Positions 62,622 through 64,000 of a stretch of DNA of 64,000 nucleotides are shown here, piece after piece (the first letter of the stretch is position 1; each line of letters starts with the position of its first letter). The notes beneath the pieces were generated by a model. That model searched no databases. It worked only from the letters and a program-made list of their open reading frames with translations, and was not told where the DNA came from. The stretch spans positions 62,001 through 126,000 of the forward strand of contig NZ_JANTHZ010000004.1 in the NCBI RefSeq assembly GCF_024752355.1, read 5' to 3'. This stretch comes from Ancylobacter mangrovi. Lineage in GTDB: Bacteria; Pseudomonadota; Alphaproteobacteria; Rhizobiales; Xanthobacteraceae. The position numbers and the translations under genes are program-made.

Positions 62622-63803
62622 TCAGCGCGCCAGCGCGTCCGCGGCGAACTCGGCCCGCACGCGCGCCGTATCGGCGCCGAGCGCGGGCACCTTGCGGCCG
62701 GACGGGACGGGCCGCCCGGCCGGCCGGGGCATCCGGCTGTGCTCGCCGCCGGGCATCTCGACGTCGAGCCGGCGCAGCGCGCCGTGGACCGAGAGGTCGT
62801 GCAGGGTGGAGACACGCGCCCAGGCGATCTGCCCCTCCTCGAGGCGCGCGATCAGCTCCTCGCAGCTATGGCTGCCGAACACCTCATGCACCGCGCCGTC
62901 GAGCGCGTGGCGGTTCTGCACCCGCGCCCAGTTGTCGGCGAAGCGCGGATCGCGCACCAGCTCGGGGCGGCGCAGCACGGTGGTGCAGAAGCGCGTCCAC
63001 TCGGCGGTCGACTGGATCGAGACCACGATGTCGCCGTCTGCGGCGTGGTAGGGCCGGTAGGGATAGACCGAGGCGTGGGAAAGGCCGTAGCGCGCGGTCT
63101 CCACGCCCATATAGTCGTAGTGCAGCAGCGGCAGCGACATCCACTCGGCCATGCAGTCGAACATGGCGACCTCGATCGCCTGGCCGCGCCCGGTCGTCTC
63201 GCGCTCGAACAGCGCCTCCAGCACCGCGCAATAGGCGTTGGTGCCGGTGCCGATGTCGGCGATCGAGATGCCGACCTTGGAGGGCACCTCGGGCGTGCCG
63301 GTCACCGCGCAGATGCCGCTCTCGGACTGCACCAGCATGTCGTAGGCGCGCTTGGTCTCGTAAGGCGTGCCGCGCCCGTAGCCCATGATGTCGACGACGA
63401 TCAGCCGGGGAAACTCGGCCGTGAGTTGCGCCGCGCCGAGCCCGAGCCGCTCGCTGGCGCCGGGGGCGAGGTTCTGCACGAACACGTCGGCCCGCGCGAG
63501 CATCGACCGCACGAGGGCGAGGTCGCCCGCCTCCTTCAGGTTGAGCACCACGCTTTCCTTGCCGCGGTTGAGCCAGCCGAAGGCGGCCGAGGTGCTGCCC
63601 ATGGCGGTGTCGTAGTCGCGGGCGCGGTCGCCCTCCTTCGCCTCGATCTTGACGACCCGCGCCCCGGCATCGCCGAGGCGCAGCGTGCAGAGCGGGCCGG
63701 CGACCGCCTGCTCGACCGCCACCACGAGGATGTCGGCGAGCGGGCCGCGCCGCGGTTTGGAAGGTCGAGGGTCGGACGGCTGAGGCTCGGACGGCTGGGA
63801 CAT
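62622..63803 (-). CDS. CaiB/BaiF family CoA-transferase
   Basis: A 393-residue type III CoA-transferase (LVVAVEQAVAGPLCTLRLGD, GARVVKIEAKEGDRARDYDT, WLNRGKESVVLNL, YDMLVQSESGICAVTG). The catalytic Asp is in VAMFDCMAEW. The start at 63803 has GGAG 8 bp upstream; an ATG at 63824 that overlaps the upstream stop as ATGA is the alternative. It lies with MaoC 62071 and the ABC permease at 63821, suggesting import, CoA activation and hydration of one acid. Confidence 0.9.
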   Translation of the reverse strand: MSQPSEPQPSDPRPSKPRRGPLADILVVAVEQAVAGPLCTLRLGDAGARVVKIEAKEGDRARDYDTAMGSTSAAFGWLNRGKESVVLNLKEAGDLALVRSMLARADVFVQNLAPGASERLGLGAAQLTAEFPRLIVVDIMGYGRGTPYETKRAYDMLVQSESGICAVTGTPEVPSKVGISIADIGTGTNAYCAVLEALFERETTGRGQAIEVAMFDCMAEWMSLPLLHYDYMGVETARYGLSHASVYPYRPYHAADGDIVVSIQSTAEWTRFCTTVLRRPELVRDPRFADNWARVQNRHALDGAVHEVFGSHSCEELIARLEEGQIAWARVSTLHDLSVHGALRRLDVEMPGGEHSRMPRPAGRPVPSGRKVPALGADTARVRAEFAADALAR

Positions 63804-63820
63804 GGGAACGGCTCCGCAGA

Positions 63821-64000
63821 TCATTTCCGGCCGGTGACCTTTTCGAGGCCCACCAGGCGGTCGAGGAGGAAGACGAAGATGAAGGCGATGTAGATCGTGC
63901 CGGCGGAGACTGCGGCGATCATCGGATCGACCGAGTACTGCACGTAGTTGAAGACCTTCACCGGGATCGGCGAGGTGGCGATCACCGTGTTGAAGATGCT
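63821..64000 (-). CDS. ABC transporter permease, C-terminal end (cut by window end)
   Basis: The reverse strand reads SIFNTVIATSPIPVKVFNYV, QYSVDPMIAAVSAGTIYIAF and IFVFLLDRLVGLEKVTGRK before the stop at 63821. This is the C-terminus of a PotC/PhnV-like permease, 59 residues of which are visible. It is upstream of and overlapping the CoA-transferase gene frame, so the importer and CoA-transferase are one operon. Confidence 0.85.
   Translation of the reverse strand, partial: SIFNTVIATSPIPVKVFNYVQYSVDPMIAAVSAGTIYIAFIFVFLLDRLVGLEKVTGRK

Overview
The window is GC-rich, densely coded DNA with many 4-8 bp stop/start overlaps. Protein families and codon choice suggest an alphaproteobacterium, probably a Hyphomicrobiales (Xanthobacteraceae-like) methylotroph or soil heterotroph. 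This placement is inferred from family resemblance only. No rRNA, tRNA, CRISPR array, insertion sequence or integrase was recognised.

Region 1 (1-6191) holds a UbiD-type decarboxylase, cut by the window start, in an operon with an NMT1/SsuABC-like importer. A divergent IclR regulator and two translationally coupled LysR regulators follow. Region 2 (6321-16862) is a rightward operon: mandelate racemase/enolase-family dehydratase, a complete Dpp/Opp-type ABC importer, an oligogalacturonate-lyase-like beta-propeller protein, a putative glycoside hydrolase and an alpha/beta hydrolase. It looks like uptake and breakdown of a sugar-acid compound.

Region 3 (16884-32802) is the highlight. It matches the gene content of the chloromethane (methyl halide) utilisation system. 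Genes are cmuA (617-aa fused methyltransferase-corrinoid protein), cmuB, cmuC, a second UroD-fold paralogue, fmdB-like, paaE-like reductase, metF, folD, purU and folC, plus cobA, cobD and cobT for the corrinoid. The proposed flow is methyl halide to CmuA-Co-CH3, then CmuB to methyl-H4folate, MetF to methylene-H4folate, FolD to formyl-H4folate and PurU to formate. The genes form five transcription units. Each has upstream a copy of a motif built around ACGTTAACGT, and a MerR-family regulator with a C-terminal cysteine cluster lies inside the locus. A shared operator across the whole locus is the most useful new hypothesis here.

Region 4 (33176-41310) holds a small DUF6496-like protein, a PPC-domain protein, a MarR-HlyD-MFS (EmrRAB-like) efflux operon with a clear 30-bp operator, an SDR/LysR pair and an AEC transporter/LysR pair with a BenM/CatM-like site. 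Region 5 (41329-56318) encodes CoA-thioester-type catabolism: HMG-CoA-lyase-like enzyme, Gfo/Idh/MocA oxidoreductase, paired MaoC hot-dog subunits, two alpha/beta hydrolases, two CaiB/BaiF CoA-transferases and an ABC importer of the AEP/iron/spermidine type. Two LacI regulators are included, and four LacI-like operators (half-site TGAAACG) tie these units together. Region 6 (56407-64000) holds a TctCBA transporter with an FMN-dependent 2-hydroxyacid oxidase, a BDH2-like SDR, a MaoC protein, a third CaiB/BaiF CoA-transferase and the end of an ABC permease cut by the window edge.
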